From: Pseudomonas amygdali
Lineage (GTDB): Bacteria > Pseudomonadota > Gammaproteobacteria > Pseudomonadales > Pseudomonadaceae
Assembly (NCBI RefSeq): GCF_002699855.1
Contig: NZ_LKBW01000271.1
Coordinates: forward strand, 1 to 36,932
DNA length: 36,932 nt
Direction: 5' to 3'
A program made the translations under genes and the position numbers. The notes beneath the pieces were generated by a model. That model was not told the DNA's origin and did no database searches. It saw only the letters and a program-made list of their open reading frames with translations. Below, piece by piece: positions 18,102-28,078 of the stretch. How positions within the stretch are numbered: position 1 is the stretch's first letter; every line of letters begins with the position of its first letter.

Positions 18102-20312
18102 ATGAATACCGAAGCACTCATCGAAGCCGCTGTTGAAGTCGATGTGCCGCAGGCGACGCCCGCGGTTGAACCTGACATCGAAGTAATCCCGGCCATTGAG
18201 GCGCCTGCCGCTGCGGTGCCCGCTATCGTCGCTCCGAACCTGGACGACAGCAGCCTGTATATCCACCGTGAACTGTCGCAATTGCAGTTCAACATCCGGG
18301 TACTGGAACAGGCGCTCGATGAGTCCTACCCGTTGCTGGAGCGGCTGAAGTTCCTGCTGATCTTCTCCAGCAACCTCGATGAGTTCTTCGAGATTCGTGT
18401 CGCAGGTCTGAAGAAACAGATCACCTTTGCCCGTGAACAGGCCGGTGCCGACGGTTTGCAGCCGCATCAGGCGTTGGCCAGAATCAGCGAGCTGGTGCAT
18501 GGTCATGTTGATCGCCAGTACGCGATCCTCAACGACATTCTGCTCCCGGAGCTGGAAAAGCATCAGGTCCGCTTCATTCGTCGCCGTCACTGGACGGCCA
18601 AGCTCAAGGCCTGGGTACGTCGCTACTTCCGTGACGAGATCGCGCCTATCATCACCCCGATAGGTCTGGACCCGACGCACCCGTTCCCGTTGCTGGTCAA
18701 CAAGAGCCTGAACTTCATTGTCGAGCTTGAAGGTATCGACGCCTTCGGTCGCGACTCGGGTCTTGCGATCATCCCGGCACCGCGTTTGCTGCCGCGTGTC
18801 ATCAAGGTGCCGGAAGAGGTTTGTGGCCCAGGCGACAACTTCGTGTTCCTGTCGTCTATGATCCACGCTCACGCCGACGACCTGTTTCAGGGCATGAAGG
18901 TCAAGGGCTGCTACCAGTTCCGTCTGACCCGAAACGCCGATCTGGCGCTGGACTCGGAAGACGTGGAAGACCTGGCACGTGCCCTGCGCGGTGAGCTGTT
19001 CTCGCGTCGCTACGGCGATGCGGTACGTCTGGAAGTGGCGGATACCTGCCCCAAACATTTGTCGGACTACCTGCTCAAGCAGTTCAACCTGAACGAGTCC
19101 GAGCTGTATCAGGTCAACGGGCCGGTCAACCTGACGCGCCTGTTCAGCATTACTGGCCTGGACAGCCACCCTGAATTGCAATACCCGCCGTTCACGCCAG
19201 CGATCCCCAAACTGCTGCAGAACAGCGAAAATATTTTCAGCGTGATCAGCAAGCAGGACATTCTGCTGCTGCATCCTTTCGAGTCGTTCACGCCGGTTGT
19301 CGACCTGCTGCGTCAGGCGGCAAAGGATCCACACGTTCTGGCTGTGCGCCAGACGCTGTACCGCAGCGGAGCGAACTCGGAAATCGTCGATGCGCTGGTT
19401 GATGCGGCGCGTAACGGCAAAGAGGTCACCGCGGTGATCGAACTGCGCGCCCGTTTTGACGAAGAGTCCAACCTGCAACTGGCCAGCCGTCTTCAGGCTG
19501 CCGGTGCGGTGGTGATCTACGGTGTGGTCGGCTTCAAGACCCACGCCAAGATGATGCTGATCCTGCGTCGCGAAGCCGGCGAGATCGTACGTTATGCACA
19601 CCTCGGTACCGGTAACTATCACGCCGGTAATGCGCGTCTTTACACCGATTACAGCCTGCTGACCTCTGACGACGCATTGTGCGAAGACGTCGGCAAACTG
19701 TTCAGTCAGCTGATCGGCCTGGGCAAAACGCTGCGCATGAAGAAACTGCTGCATGCGCCGTTCACGCTCAAGAAAGGCATGCTCGACATGATCGCCCGCG
19801 AGACGCAATTTGCGCTCGACGGCAAGCCTGCGCACATCATCGCCAAGTTCAACTCGCTGACCGATCCGAAGATCATCCGGGCGTTGTACAAGGCCAGCCA
19901 GTCCGGTGTGCGCATCGATCTGGTGGTGCGCGGCATGTGCTGTTTGCGTCCGGGCATCGCCGGGGTTTCGCACAACATCCATGTGCGCTCGATCATCGGC
20001 CGATTCCTGGAGCACACGCGGGTGTTCTACTTCCTTAACGGCGGCGACGAGCAAATGTTCCTGTCGAGTGCCGACTGGATGGAGCGCAACCTCGACAAGC
20101 GTGTCGAGACCTGCTTCCCGGTGGAAGGCAAGAAGTTGATTCTGCGTGTGAAGAAGGAGCTGGAAAGCTACCTGACCGACAACACCCACAGCTGGCTGTT
20201 GCAGCCAGACGGGCGTTACGTGCGCAGCACGCCGACCGGCAATCAGAACGCCCGAAGCGCCCAGGCGACCCTGCTGGAGCGCCTGAGCAACCCGGTTCTC
20301 AGCGTACGCTGA
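18102..20312 (+). CDS. ppk: Polyphosphate kinase 1
   Basis: Reversibly polymerises the gamma-phosphate of ATP to inorganic polyphosphate; membrane-associated, 736 residues. The first ~45 residues are an Ala/Val/Pro/Glu-rich extension, longer than in E. coli. The domains follow in order: N domain ([21 protein letters not shown]), head domain, then two phospholipase-D-like C domains. The autophosphorylated His is in [14 protein letters not shown], and [10 protein letters not shown] and [11 protein letters not shown] are also present. The ATG at 18102 follows AGGATC weakly. The gene follows hemB by 16 bp, and its last 14 bp overlap the end of convergent ppx. Confidence 0.97.
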   Translation: MNTEALIEAAVEVDVPQATPAVEPDIEVIPAIEAPAAAVPAIVAPNLDDSSLYIHRELSQLQFNIRVLEQALDESYPLLERLKFLLIFSSNLDEFFEIRVAGLKKQITFAREQAGADGLQPHQALARISELVHGHVDRQYAILNDILLPELEKHQVRFIRRRHWTAKLKAWVRRYFRDEIAPIITPIGLDPTHPFPLLVNKSLNFIVELEGIDAFGRDSGLAIIPAPRLLPRVIKVPEEVCGPGDNFVFLSSMIHAHADDLFQGMKVKGCYQFRLTRNADLALDSEDVEDLARALRGELFSRRYGDAVRLEVADTCPKHLSDYLLKQFNLNESELYQVNGPVNLTRLFSITGLDSHPELQYPPFTPAIPKLLQNSENIFSVISKQDILLLHPFESFTPVVDLLRQAAKDPHVLAVRQTLYRSGANSEIVDALVDAARNGKEVTAVIELRARFDEESNLQLASRLQAAGAVVIYGVVGFKTHAKMMLILRREAGEIVRYAHLGTGNYHAGNARLYTDYSLLTSDDALCEDVGKLFSQLIGLGKTLRMKKLLHAPFTLKKGMLDMIARETQFALDGKPAHIIAKFNSLTDPKIIRALYKASQSGVRIDLVVRGMCCLRPGIAGVSHNIHVRSIIGRFLEHTRVFYFLNGGDEQMFLSSADWMERNLDKRVETCFPVEGKKLILRVKKELESYLTDNTHSWLLQPDGRYVRSTPTGNQNARSAQATLLERLSNPVLSVR

Positions 20313-21801
20313 AGACGATGCCGACTCGGGTCAGCCACTCCGCTTCCAGCGCGAAGTCGGCCTGAGTCAGCTGGTTGTTTTCCAGCCAGCCTGTGGGGAA
20401 CTCGGCGTCCAGATTCGGGCCGTCGGCACGCAAGATCACACGCGGCATCTCCTGGGTGCCACGAATGTGGTGAAACAGAATCGCAAAGCGCAACAACACG
20501 CACAGGCGAATCAGCTTGATGCCTTCTGCGCCGAAATCGGCGAACTTGTCCTTGGGAATATTACGGCGATGACCGCGCACCAGCAGAGCGAGCATTTGCT
20601 GGTCTTCGCGGGAGAAACCGGCAAGGTCAGAGTGCTCGATCAGGTACGCGCCGTGCTTGTGGTAGTGATAGTGAGCAATGTCCAGGCCAATCTCATGCAC
20701 CTTGGCGGCCCAGCTCAGCAGTTCGGCGTAGCTCTCGTGTTGCAATTCCCAGCTTTCGGCAACCTGCTCCAGCGCATGCAGCGCCTTGGCTTCGACGCGT
20801 GCGGCCTGTTCCAGATCAACATGGTAGCGCTCCATCAGCGAGCTGAGCGTGCGCTCACGCACGTCTTCGTGATGGTGGCGGCCCATCAGGTCGTACAGCA
20901 CGCCTTCACGCAGGGCACCTTCGCAGTGATCCATGCGCTTGAGCTCAAGCGCATCGAAGATCGCTTCCAGAATCGCCAGGCCTGCGGGGAAAATCGCGCG
21001 GCGGTCGGGCTTGATGCCGTCGAAGTCGATCTTTTCGGCGTCACCCAGCTTGAACAGCTTGCGCTTGAGCCAGGCCAGCCCTTCGGCATTAACCTCGCCA
21101 GCGCCGTAACCGTTGGCCTTGAGCGCCAGGCCGATAGCGCGAATGGTGCCTGACGAACCGATGGCTTCATCCCACTTCAGGCGATGCAGCGCATGTTCGA
21201 TGCTCATGATTTCCAGGCGGGCAGCGGTGTAGGCCTGTGCGTAACGCGCGGGTGTCACCTTGCCGTCGCGGAAGTAGCGCTGAGTAAAACTCACGCAGCC
21301 CATCTGCAGGCTTTCACGCAGCAGCGGCTCAAAGCGCTGGCCGATGATGAATTCGGTACTGCCGCCGCCGATGTCGGCGACCAGTCGCTTGCCGGGGGTG
21401 TCGGCCAGCGTGTGCGAAACGCCCAGATAAATGAGGCGCGCTTCTTCGCGGCCGGAGATCACTTCCACCGGATGGCCGAGAATCTCTTCGGCGCGATGAA
21501 TGAAGTCGTTGCGGTTGCGGGCTTCGCGCAGCGCGTTGGTCCCCACGATGCGTACGGCACCGGGCGGCAGGCCATTGATCAGCTGGGCAAAAAGTTTCAG
21601 GCAGTCGAGACCGCGCTGCATGGATTCTTCAGTCAACTGGCGTTCTTCGTCGATGCCAGCGGCCAACTGCACCTTCTCGCCCAGGCGCTCAAGAATGCGA
21701 ATTTCGCCCTGATTGGCTTTTGCCACAACCATATGAAAGCTGTTGGAGCCCAGGTCGATGGCGGCGATCAGTGAAAAATTCTTGGGTGTTGAGTGCGGCA
21801 T
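20299..21801 (-). CDS. ppx: Exopolyphosphatase / guanosine pentaphosphate phosphohydrolase
   Basis: Removes terminal phosphates from polyphosphate, and in the family can hydrolyse pppGpp. It is 500 residues. The actin-like ATPase fold begins [17 protein letters not shown], with the second phosphate loop [14 protein letters not shown] and the Gly/Ser loop SSGTIRAIG. Beyond residue 310 is an HD-like helical domain ([29 protein letters not shown]). It is convergent with ppk with a 14-bp tail-to-tail overlap, so strong transcription of one could interfere with the other. The ATG at 21801 gives the standard N-terminus. Confidence 0.96.
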   Translation of the reverse strand: MPHSTPKNFSLIAAIDLGSNSFHMVVAKANQGEIRILERLGEKVQLAAGIDEERQLTEESMQRGLDCLKLFAQLINGLPPGAVRIVGTNALREARNRNDFIHRAEEILGHPVEVISGREEARLIYLGVSHTLADTPGKRLVADIGGGSTEFIIGQRFEPLLRESLQMGCVSFTQRYFRDGKVTPARYAQAYTAARLEIMSIEHALHRLKWDEAIGSSGTIRAIGLALKANGYGAGEVNAEGLAWLKRKLFKLGDAEKIDFDGIKPDRRAIFPAGLAILEAIFDALELKRMDHCEGALREGVLYDLMGRHHHEDVRERTLSSLMERYHVDLEQAARVEAKALHALEQVAESWELQHESYAELLSWAAKVHEIGLDIAHYHYHKHGAYLIEHSDLAGFSREDQQMLALLVRGHRRNIPKDKFADFGAEGIKLIRLCVLLRFAILFHHIRGTQEMPRVILRADGPNLDAEFPTGWLENNQLTQADFALEAEWLTRVGIVFSVR

Positions 21802-22206
21802 GGTCAGGAAATCCAGTTCGATAACCGGACCATCGTGCCACGATCCATGCCTGCCGCCAACGCGAAGCTGTCCAGGCAGCGGAAATACCCGGTATTACTC
21901 TTGTGAGATGGCGGATGGCTAGCTAATCAATGTGATAGTTATGTCATTGTCGTGCCGATGCTTTGCGTTCCCACGTTGGAGTGCTCGGCGTGATACACAG
22001 TCCGGACAATTGAGCTTACAGGCTTCTGGCCGAAGGCCGTGGGAGCGAACTTGTTCGCGAAGACGGTGTGCCAGGCGATGCATCTTCGGCGGATGTACCG
22101 GCCCTTTCGCGAACAAGTTCGCTCCCACAGGGGCGTCCACTACTGCGTTCCTACACTGGAGGAACGATGACCCCACCTATCGTGCGACGCTCTGCGTCCA
22201 CTCTTG
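21802..22206. repeat. ppx upstream region with a REP/BIME-like repeat block
   Basis: This 405-bp gap has the ppx promoter side (21802-21950, without recognisable boxes) and then a repeat block. GTGGGAGCGAACTTGTTCGCGAA (22039-22061, 23 bases in all) recurs as an exact reverse complement at 22106-22128, giving a 23-bp stem with a 44-base loop. Flanking words (GCGTTCCCACGTTGGAGTGC, GACGCTCTGCGTC) match the other REP-like loci of this window. No gene is seen. The block lies at the edge of the amino-acid transporter operon, just past its last gene. Confidence 0.65.
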
Positions 22207-22941
22207 TCACGCATGCTCTACGGTGCCGATGAAGTTCGCCAGTTCCGGGGTTTTCGGGTTGGCGAAGAGTACTTTCGGGTCGCCCACTTCATGCACCTTG
22301 CCCTGGTGCATGAACACCAGCTTGTCGCCCACTTCACGGGCGAAGCGCATTTCGTGGGTCACCATGATCAGGGTCATGCCGTCGGCGGCCAGCTGGCGCA
22401 CCACGCTGAGCACTTCGTTGACCAGCTCCGGGTCCAGCGCCGAGGTGATTTCGTCGCACAGCAACACCTTGGGCGACATCGCCAGTGCGCGGGCAATCGC
22501 CACGCGTTGCTGCTGGCCACCGGACAGGCGATCCGGGAAGGCGTCGAACTTCTCGCCCAGCCCTACACGCTCCAGCATCTTTCTCGCCAGCTTTGCCGCT
22601 TCGGCCTTGGGCACCTTCTGCACGACCTGTGGGGCGAGCATCACGTTCTCGCCCACGCTCAGATGCGGGAACAGGTTGAACTGCTGAAACACCATGCCGA
22701 CCTTCTGACGCAGGGTGCGCAGATCGGCGCGTGCGGCGTCCAGATATTCGCCATCGACCTCGATCACACCATCGTTGATCGACTCCAGGCCGTTGAGCGT
22801 GCGCAAAAGGGTGCTTTTGCCCGAGCCGCTGCGACCAATGATTGCCACGACCTGGCCCTCTTCGACCGACAGATCGATGCCTTTGAGTACGTGATGATCG
22901 CCATAGTATTTATGCAGGGCGGAAATTCTAAGCAGAGGCAT
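22207..22941 (-). CDS. Polar amino-acid ABC transporter ATP-binding protein
   Basis: ATPase of a PAAT-family importer (GlnQ/HisP type), 244 residues. Walker A GRSGSGKST, Q-loop VFQQFNLFPHLSV, signature LSGGQQQR, Walker B VLLCDEITSALDPE and switch VTHEMRFAREV are all present. The ATG at 22941 (MPLLRIS) has AAGGAG ideally spaced; upstream in-frame codons belong to the permease gene. It overlaps the preceding permease gene by 14 bp and is the last gene of the four-gene operon. The substrate cannot be read from the ATPase. Confidence 0.93.
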   Translation of the reverse strand: MPLLRISALHKYYGDHHVLKGIDLSVEEGQVVAIIGRSGSGKSTLLRTLNGLESINDGVIEVDGEYLDAARADLRTLRQKVGMVFQQFNLFPHLSVGENVMLAPQVVQKVPKAEAAKLARKMLERVGLGEKFDAFPDRLSGGQQQRVAIARALAMSPKVLLCDEITSALDPELVNEVLSVVRQLAADGMTLIMVTHEMRFAREVGDKLVFMHQGKVHEVGDPKVLFANPKTPELANFIGTVEHA

Positions 22942-23575
22942 GCAGTCTCCTTTCCAGATGGCGCGCGCACAGCGACAACGGGTAGCACAGGATGAAGTAG
23001 CCCAGAGCAACGAAGCCATAGACCATGAAAGGTTCGAACGTAGCGTTGGCCAGCATGCTGCCGGTCTTGGTCAGTTCGGTGAAACCGATGATCGACGTCA
23101 CCGCAGTGCCTTTGACCACCTGCACGGAAAAGCCGACCGTCGGCGCAACCGCGATGCGCAACGCCTGCGGCAGAATCACGTAACGCATCTGCTCGAATGG
23201 GGTCAGCGCCAGGCTCGCGGATGCTTCCCACTGGCCCTTGGAAATCGATTCGACGCAGCCACGCCAGATTTCCGCAAGGTAGGCGCTGGTAAACAGCGTC
23301 AAGGCCAGTGCCGCCGCAGCCCAGGGCGAAATGTTCATGCCCATCAGGGCAACACCGAAGAACACCAGAAACAGCTGCATCAGCAGTGGCGTGCCTTGAA
23401 ACAATTCTATATAGAGCTTGGCGGTCACACGCGGGCCGGTTTTTTCCGAGGTACGCATGCCCATCACCAGCAAGCCGATCAAGCCACCGCCAATGAAGGC
23501 CACCAGCGACAGGGCAACGGTCCATTGCAGGCCGATCAGCAGATTGCGCAGGATGTCCCAGAGGGTGAAATCCAT
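22928..23575 (-). CDS. Polar amino-acid ABC transporter permease (second)
   Basis: Inner-membrane permease of the HisMQ family, 215 residues, about five transmembrane segments. It has the N-terminal family motif GLQWTVALSLVAFIGGGLIGLLV and the EAA loop EASASLALTPFEQMRYVILPQALRIAVAP that contacts the ATPase. The ATG at 23575 overlaps the stop of the preceding permease by one base. The two permeases are paralogous and would form a heterodimer. Confidence 0.92.
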   Translation of the reverse strand: MDFTLWDILRNLLIGLQWTVALSLVAFIGGGLIGLLVMGMRTSEKTGPRVTAKLYIELFQGTPLLMQLFLVFFGVALMGMNISPWAAAALALTLFTSAYLAEIWRGCVESISKGQWEASASLALTPFEQMRYVILPQALRIAVAPTVGFSVQVVKGTAVTSIIGFTELTKTGSMLANATFEPFMVYGFVALGYFILCYPLSLCARHLERRLHASA

Positions 23576-24240
23576 CAGCTGTTCCTCGATATGTAGCGAC
23601 GCCCGATCCAGGCCAGCAGTTGCCGGATCAGCAGCGCCATGGCCAGGTAAATCAGCGTGGTCACAATGTAGGTTTCGAACGAGCGGAAGTTGCGCGACTG
23701 AATGAAGTTGGCAAAGAAGCTCAGTTCTTCAGTGGCAATCTGCGAGCAGACCGCCGAGCCCAGCATCACAATGATGATCTGGCTGCTCAGTGCCGGCCAG
23801 ACCTTGCCCAGCGCCGGAACCAGCACCACGTAGCGAAACGCTTCATAACGATTCATCGCCAGCGCTGCCGACGCTTCAAGCTGTCCCTTGGGAATCGCCT
23901 GGATGCCTGCCCGAATGATTTCTGTCGAGTAGGCGCCCAGGTTGATCACCATCGCCAGCACCGCTGCCTGCCATTCCGAGATCTGCACGCCCAGCGACGG
24001 CAGGCCGAAGAAAATGAAGAACAGCTGGACCAGAAACGGTGTGTTGCGGATCAGCTCGACATAGATCGCAAAGATCGTCGCAAAGGGCTGGATCTTCCAG
24101 GCCCTCACGACGGCACCGACAATGCCGAGGCTGACGCCCAGCAGGGTGCCAATGGCCGTAAGTTCCAGCGTGAACAAAGCCCCGCGCAACAGCACATCAA
24201 TGTTCTGCAGGACCGGTGTAAAGTCGAAATGATAAGCCAT
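23575..24240 (-). CDS. Polar amino-acid ABC transporter permease (first)
   Basis: HisMQ-family permease, 221 residues, about five transmembrane segments. FTLELTAIGTLLGVSLGIVGAV at the N-terminus and the EAA loop LEASAALAMNRYEAFRYVVLVPALGKVWPAL are typical, as is the RNTPFLVQLFFIFFGLP stretch. It lies 29 bp after the binding-protein gene and is coupled to the second permease by an ATGA-type overlap. Nothing appears disrupted. Confidence 0.92.
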   Translation of the reverse strand: MAYHFDFTPVLQNIDVLLRGALFTLELTAIGTLLGVSLGIVGAVVRAWKIQPFATIFAIYVELIRNTPFLVQLFFIFFGLPSLGVQISEWQAAVLAMVINLGAYSTEIIRAGIQAIPKGQLEASAALAMNRYEAFRYVVLVPALGKVWPALSSQIIIVMLGSAVCSQIATEELSFFANFIQSRNFRSFETYIVTTLIYLAMALLIRQLLAWIGRRYISRNS

Positions 24241-24269
24241 TGGTGAATCCTGTTACCGGAAAGCAGTGA

Positions 24270-25055
24270 TCAGAGATCGGCAGGCAGCGGTTGCTTCAGC
24301 CATTTCTGGGAAGCTTTTTCCAGCGCGCCGTCAGCCTTGGCGGCGTTGAGGATCTCGTCGACCTTGCCCAGCAGTTCCGGCTGGCCTTTGTTTACGCCGA
24401 CATAAACAGGCGAATCCTTGAGTTTCACTTTCAGCGCTGGAATGCGCTTGGGGTTGCGCTCGCTGATAGCGACCATCACCACGTTGCCGCTGGCGATCAG
24501 GTCGGTCTGGCCAGCCAGGTAGGCGGCGATGGTCGAGTTGTTATCTTCAAAGCGCTTGATGGTTGCGCCTTCCGGTGCAACTTTCGACAGCTCGATGTCT
24601 TCGATCGCACCACGGGTAACACTGATGGTCTTGCCCTTCAGGTCAGCGATGTCCTTGACCGGAGAATCAGGTGGGCCGAATACCGCCAGGTAGAACGGCG
24701 CGTACGCGCGGGAGAAATCGATGACTTTCTCGCGATCCGGGTTCTTGCCCAGGCTGGAGATCACCAGATCAACCTTGCCGGTGGTCAGGAAAGGGATGCG
24801 GTTGGTGCTGTTGACCGGCGTCAGTTCCAGCTTGACCTTCAATTGGTCGGCCAGCAGTTGCGCGGTGTCGATGTCCAGGCCGCGAGGCTTCATGTCCGGA
24901 CCGACCGAACCGAATGGCGGGAAGTCCTGCGGAACGGCCACCTTCAAGGTGCCACGCGCTACAACGTCGTCCAGGCCGTTGGCGTGGGCGGGTGTCTGGC
25001 TCAGCATCAGGCTGGCAAACAGTGCAGCAAGCAGGGCGCTGTAACGCTTGGTCAT
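24270..25055 (-). CDS. Amino-acid ABC transporter substrate-binding protein
   Basis: Periplasmic binding protein of solute-binding family 3, 261 residues. The start MTKRYSALLAALF at 25055 has GGAG upstream and gives a Sec signal peptide with a cut after HANG or AHA. Landmarks are GTLKVAVPQDFPPFGSVGPD, the GLDIDTAQLLADQL helix and DLVISSLGKNPDREKVIDFS, the classic family signature. The ligand cannot be named. First gene of the operon, with a palindromic operator about 107 bp upstream, shared with the divergent FadR-type regulator, which suggests ligand-responsive repression. Confidence 0.93.
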   Translation of the reverse strand: MTKRYSALLAALFASLMLSQTPAHANGLDDVVARGTLKVAVPQDFPPFGSVGPDMKPRGLDIDTAQLLADQLKVKLELTPVNSTNRIPFLTTGKVDLVISSLGKNPDREKVIDFSRAYAPFYLAVFGPPDSPVKDIADLKGKTISVTRGAIEDIELSKVAPEGATIKRFEDNNSTIAAYLAGQTDLIASGNVVMVAISERNPKRIPALKVKLKDSPVYVGVNKGQPELLGKVDEILNAAKADGALEKASQKWLKQPLPADL

Positions 25056-25161
25056 AGAAATCTCCGGGCGAAACGTAGGATGTTGGTCCGTCTCCAGTGC
25101 ACAGCGCATGCCATCAGGCGGTGACGTGCCATAACTCAAGCTTTGCAGCGTGTTTATGGTC

Positions 25162-25180
25162 TTACTGGTCTGACCAGTAA
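25162..25180. promoter_or_regulatory. perfect palindrome, likely FadR-family operator
   Basis: TTACTGGTC-T-GACCAGTAA is a 19-bp perfect palindrome with a one-base centre. Its core TGGTC-N-GACCA is the pattern known for GntR-family FadR-subgroup operators. It lies between the transporter operon and the divergent FadR-type regulator gene, the natural place for such a site. Confidence 0.8.
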
Positions 25181-25288
25181 AGGTGTGGCTCGCCCTGCTT
25201 TGGCGCGTTGAAAAGCGCCGCCGCCCCAGCACTGGGCGTCGCTTGCCGAATCTTCGGGATGGCGATAAAAGGGATTTTTACTGGACTG

Positions 25289-25303
25289 ACTGGCCTGAAC
25301 AGT
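25289..25303. promoter_or_regulatory. second, weaker operator-like site at the regulator start
   Basis: ACTGGCCTGAACAGT resembles the palindrome at 25162-25180 with mismatches in the inner half-sites, and ends just before the regulator ATG at 25305. It may serve autoregulation. The half-site TTACTGGACTGAC at 25279-25290 precedes it. Confidence 0.4.
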
Positions 25304-25304
25304 G

Positions 25305-26021
25305 ATGCCCCACACCTCACTCGCAGTACCCGAATCAGCCCTCCGGGCCATTCGCAAGTTGATTGCCGAGCAAGGCTACAAGCCCGGCGAAAGCCTGCCA
25401 TCGCAGCGCGATCTGGCTGTTTTGCTGGGAGTCAGTCGTGCTTCATTGCGTGAGGCCTTGTCATCGCTCAGCGCATTGGGAGTGGTCAGCGTCCAGCCGG
25501 GTAAAGGCGTGTTCGTGCAGTCCATTTCTGAACCAGAACAGCGCACGAGTGGTTTTTCCTGGCCTTTCGAGGCACAGGTTTCTCCGGCCGACACGTTTCA
25601 ACTGCGCTACGCGCTGGAAGGCTTCGCCGCGGGCTTGGCAGCCGTCACCCTGACCGCTGATGAACGAGACGTGCTTGAAGACAATGTCGAGGCCATGCGT
25701 CTGGAATTGCGTGCCGGCGACTTCGAGGCCGCAGCCCGGCTGGACTTCGAGTTTCACCGGCATATTCTGGTCGCCAGTGGCAATCAGGCCATGCTGGGGA
25801 TCGTGATCGCAGGTGCCGACATCTTCCTTGAGAGCCAGAAAATGCCGTTCATACGTGCGGCAAGGGTCATGAAAACCTGGCAGGAGCACCGCAAGATCCT
25901 TCGCGCGCTGGCCCGGCATGCGTCGGGGCCCGCGCAAAAGGCCATGCAGGATCACATCCGTGGCGCAGCGCTTCGTACTGGCATTGTTTCGTTTCGCCTT
26001 CCAGCTGAGCCTCTGCCATAA
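25305..26021 (+). CDS. FadR-subfamily GntR transcriptional regulator
   Basis: A 238-residue repressor: an N-terminal winged helix (residues ~15-75, with GESLPSQRDLAVLLGVSRASLREALSSL and wing VQPGKGVFV) and a C-terminal FCD ligand domain. The FCD metal ligands appear as Asp and His in LDFEFHRHIL, His in WQEHRKIL and His in MQDHIRGAA, suggesting a metal-bound carboxylate ligand. The ATG at 25305 is used; a GTG one codon earlier is in frame. It is divergent from the amino-acid ABC transporter and flanked by matching operator-like palindromes, so it likely represses the transporter and itself. Confidence 0.9.
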   Translation: MPHTSLAVPESALRAIRKLIAEQGYKPGESLPSQRDLAVLLGVSRASLREALSSLSALGVVSVQPGKGVFVQSISEPEQRTSGFSWPFEAQVSPADTFQLRYALEGFAAGLAAVTLTADERDVLEDNVEAMRLELRAGDFEAAARLDFEFHRHILVASGNQAMLGIVIAGADIFLESQKMPFIRAARVMKTWQEHRKILRALARHASGPAQKAMQDHIRGAALRTGIVSFRLPAEPLP

Positions 26022-26129
26022 CTCCAGTCATGCACCACCATAGCCAGACTCAATGAACCTTCGCTTCCTGAATGACTTGCGGCCCGCTATGATGAGCGTC
26101 GTTTTTCGCCTATGACCTCGGAGACTTCC

Positions 26130-26459
26130 ATGAGCAACGAAAAGATCAAACACGTCACCGACGCTAACTTCGAAGCCGAAGTACTCAAGGCTGAGGGTGC
26201 TGTGCTTGTAGATTACTGGGCTGAGTGGTGCGGTCCGTGCAAGATGATTGCCCCGGTGCTGGACGAAATCGCCGACACCTATGTCGGCAAGCTGACAATT
26301 GCCAAGCTGAATATTGACGAGAATCAGGAAACCCCTGCCAAGCATGGCGTGCGCGGTATCCCGACGTTGATGCTGTTCAAGAATGGCAACGTCGAAGCTA
26401 CCAAAGTGGGCGCTCTGTCGAAGTCGCAGTTGGCCGCGTTTCTCGACGCCAACATCTGA
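26130..26459 (+). CDS. trxA: Thioredoxin 1
   Basis: Cytoplasmic disulfide reductase, 109 residues, with the active site WCGPC (Cys34, Cys37) and the cis-proline loop GIPT. The start MSNEKIKHV at 26130 has GGAG upstream; an in-frame start at 26112 would add six residues without family support. It ends before a strong intrinsic terminator and precedes rho, the standard Pseudomonas order ppx-trxA-rho. Here the amino-acid transporter module lies between ppx and trxA. Confidence 0.97.
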   Translation: MSNEKIKHVTDANFEAEVLKAEGAVLVDYWAEWCGPCKMIAPVLDEIADTYVGKLTIAKLNIDENQETPAKHGVRGIPTLMLFKNGNVEATKVGALSKSQLAAFLDANI

Positions 26460-26468
26460 AGCACTTCA

Positions 26469-26495
26469 AAGCCCCGCAAATAGCGGGGTTTTTTT
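26469..26495 (+). terminator. intrinsic terminator after trxA
   Basis: CCCCGC-AAATA-GCGGGG (26472-26488) is a perfect 6-bp GC stem followed by seven T (26489-26495), ten bases past the trxA stop. Confidence 0.93.
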
Positions 26496-26690
26496 CGGGT
26501 GTCGTACTAGACGCCTGGAAAATCAGGTGGTACATTCGGCCCCGCAACGGCTTCTCCGTTGCCCCCTGCTAGCCGTCGCCGACGCTCTCCTTTCGATTTA
26601 GTACGCGATCCTGTCGCCTTTTCTGCGGCGCGGCCTCATTAAGCCAAAAGCTTAATTTCCCCCTCCATACATGATTACGTCATTCCCCAT
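26496..26690 (+). promoter_or_regulatory. rho leader region
   Basis: About 195 bp of mostly pyrimidine-rich leader precede rho. It includes a 7-bp hairpin GCAACGG-CTTCT-CCGTTGC (26544-26562) and long C-rich, G-poor stretches, which resemble Rho-loading sequence. rho is autoregulated by attenuation in E. coli; the same is plausible here. No clear -35/-10 pair was identified. Confidence 0.5.

Positions 26691-26694
<4 letters not shown>
26671..26694 (+). CDS. possible seven-codon leader ORF overlapping the rho start
   Basis: ATG ATT ACG TCA TTC CCC ATA TGA encodes MITSFPI, and its TGA overlaps the rho ATG (ATGA). rho itself has no Shine-Dalgarno, so translational coupling is conceivable. The short ORF also lacks a clear ribosome-binding site and may be chance. 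Confidence 0.2.
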
Positions 26695-27950
<1,256 letters not shown>

Positions 27951-27969
27951 CTGGCAGGCTGAAACAAAG

Positions 27970-27999
27970 AATGGTGTCCTTCGGGGCACCATTTTTTTT
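27970..27999 (+). terminator. intrinsic terminator after rho
   Basis: AATGGTG-TCC-TTCG-GGG-CACCATT forms a strong stem with a UUCG-type loop followed by eight T, 20 bp past the rho stop. Confidence 0.92.
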
Positions 28000-28078
28000 G
28001 CCCGCGCGCCGCCGATTAGCTGCCTTGAAGGGCTGGAGCAGGTACGATGTGCGTCTATTTGGATAAATGGCCGGGTTA

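Noticed and set aside
18096..20189. 697-codon open frame antisense to ppk
   Set aside because: It lies wholly within ppk. The residue composition (many Gln, His, Val, Arg) is that of an antisense shadow.
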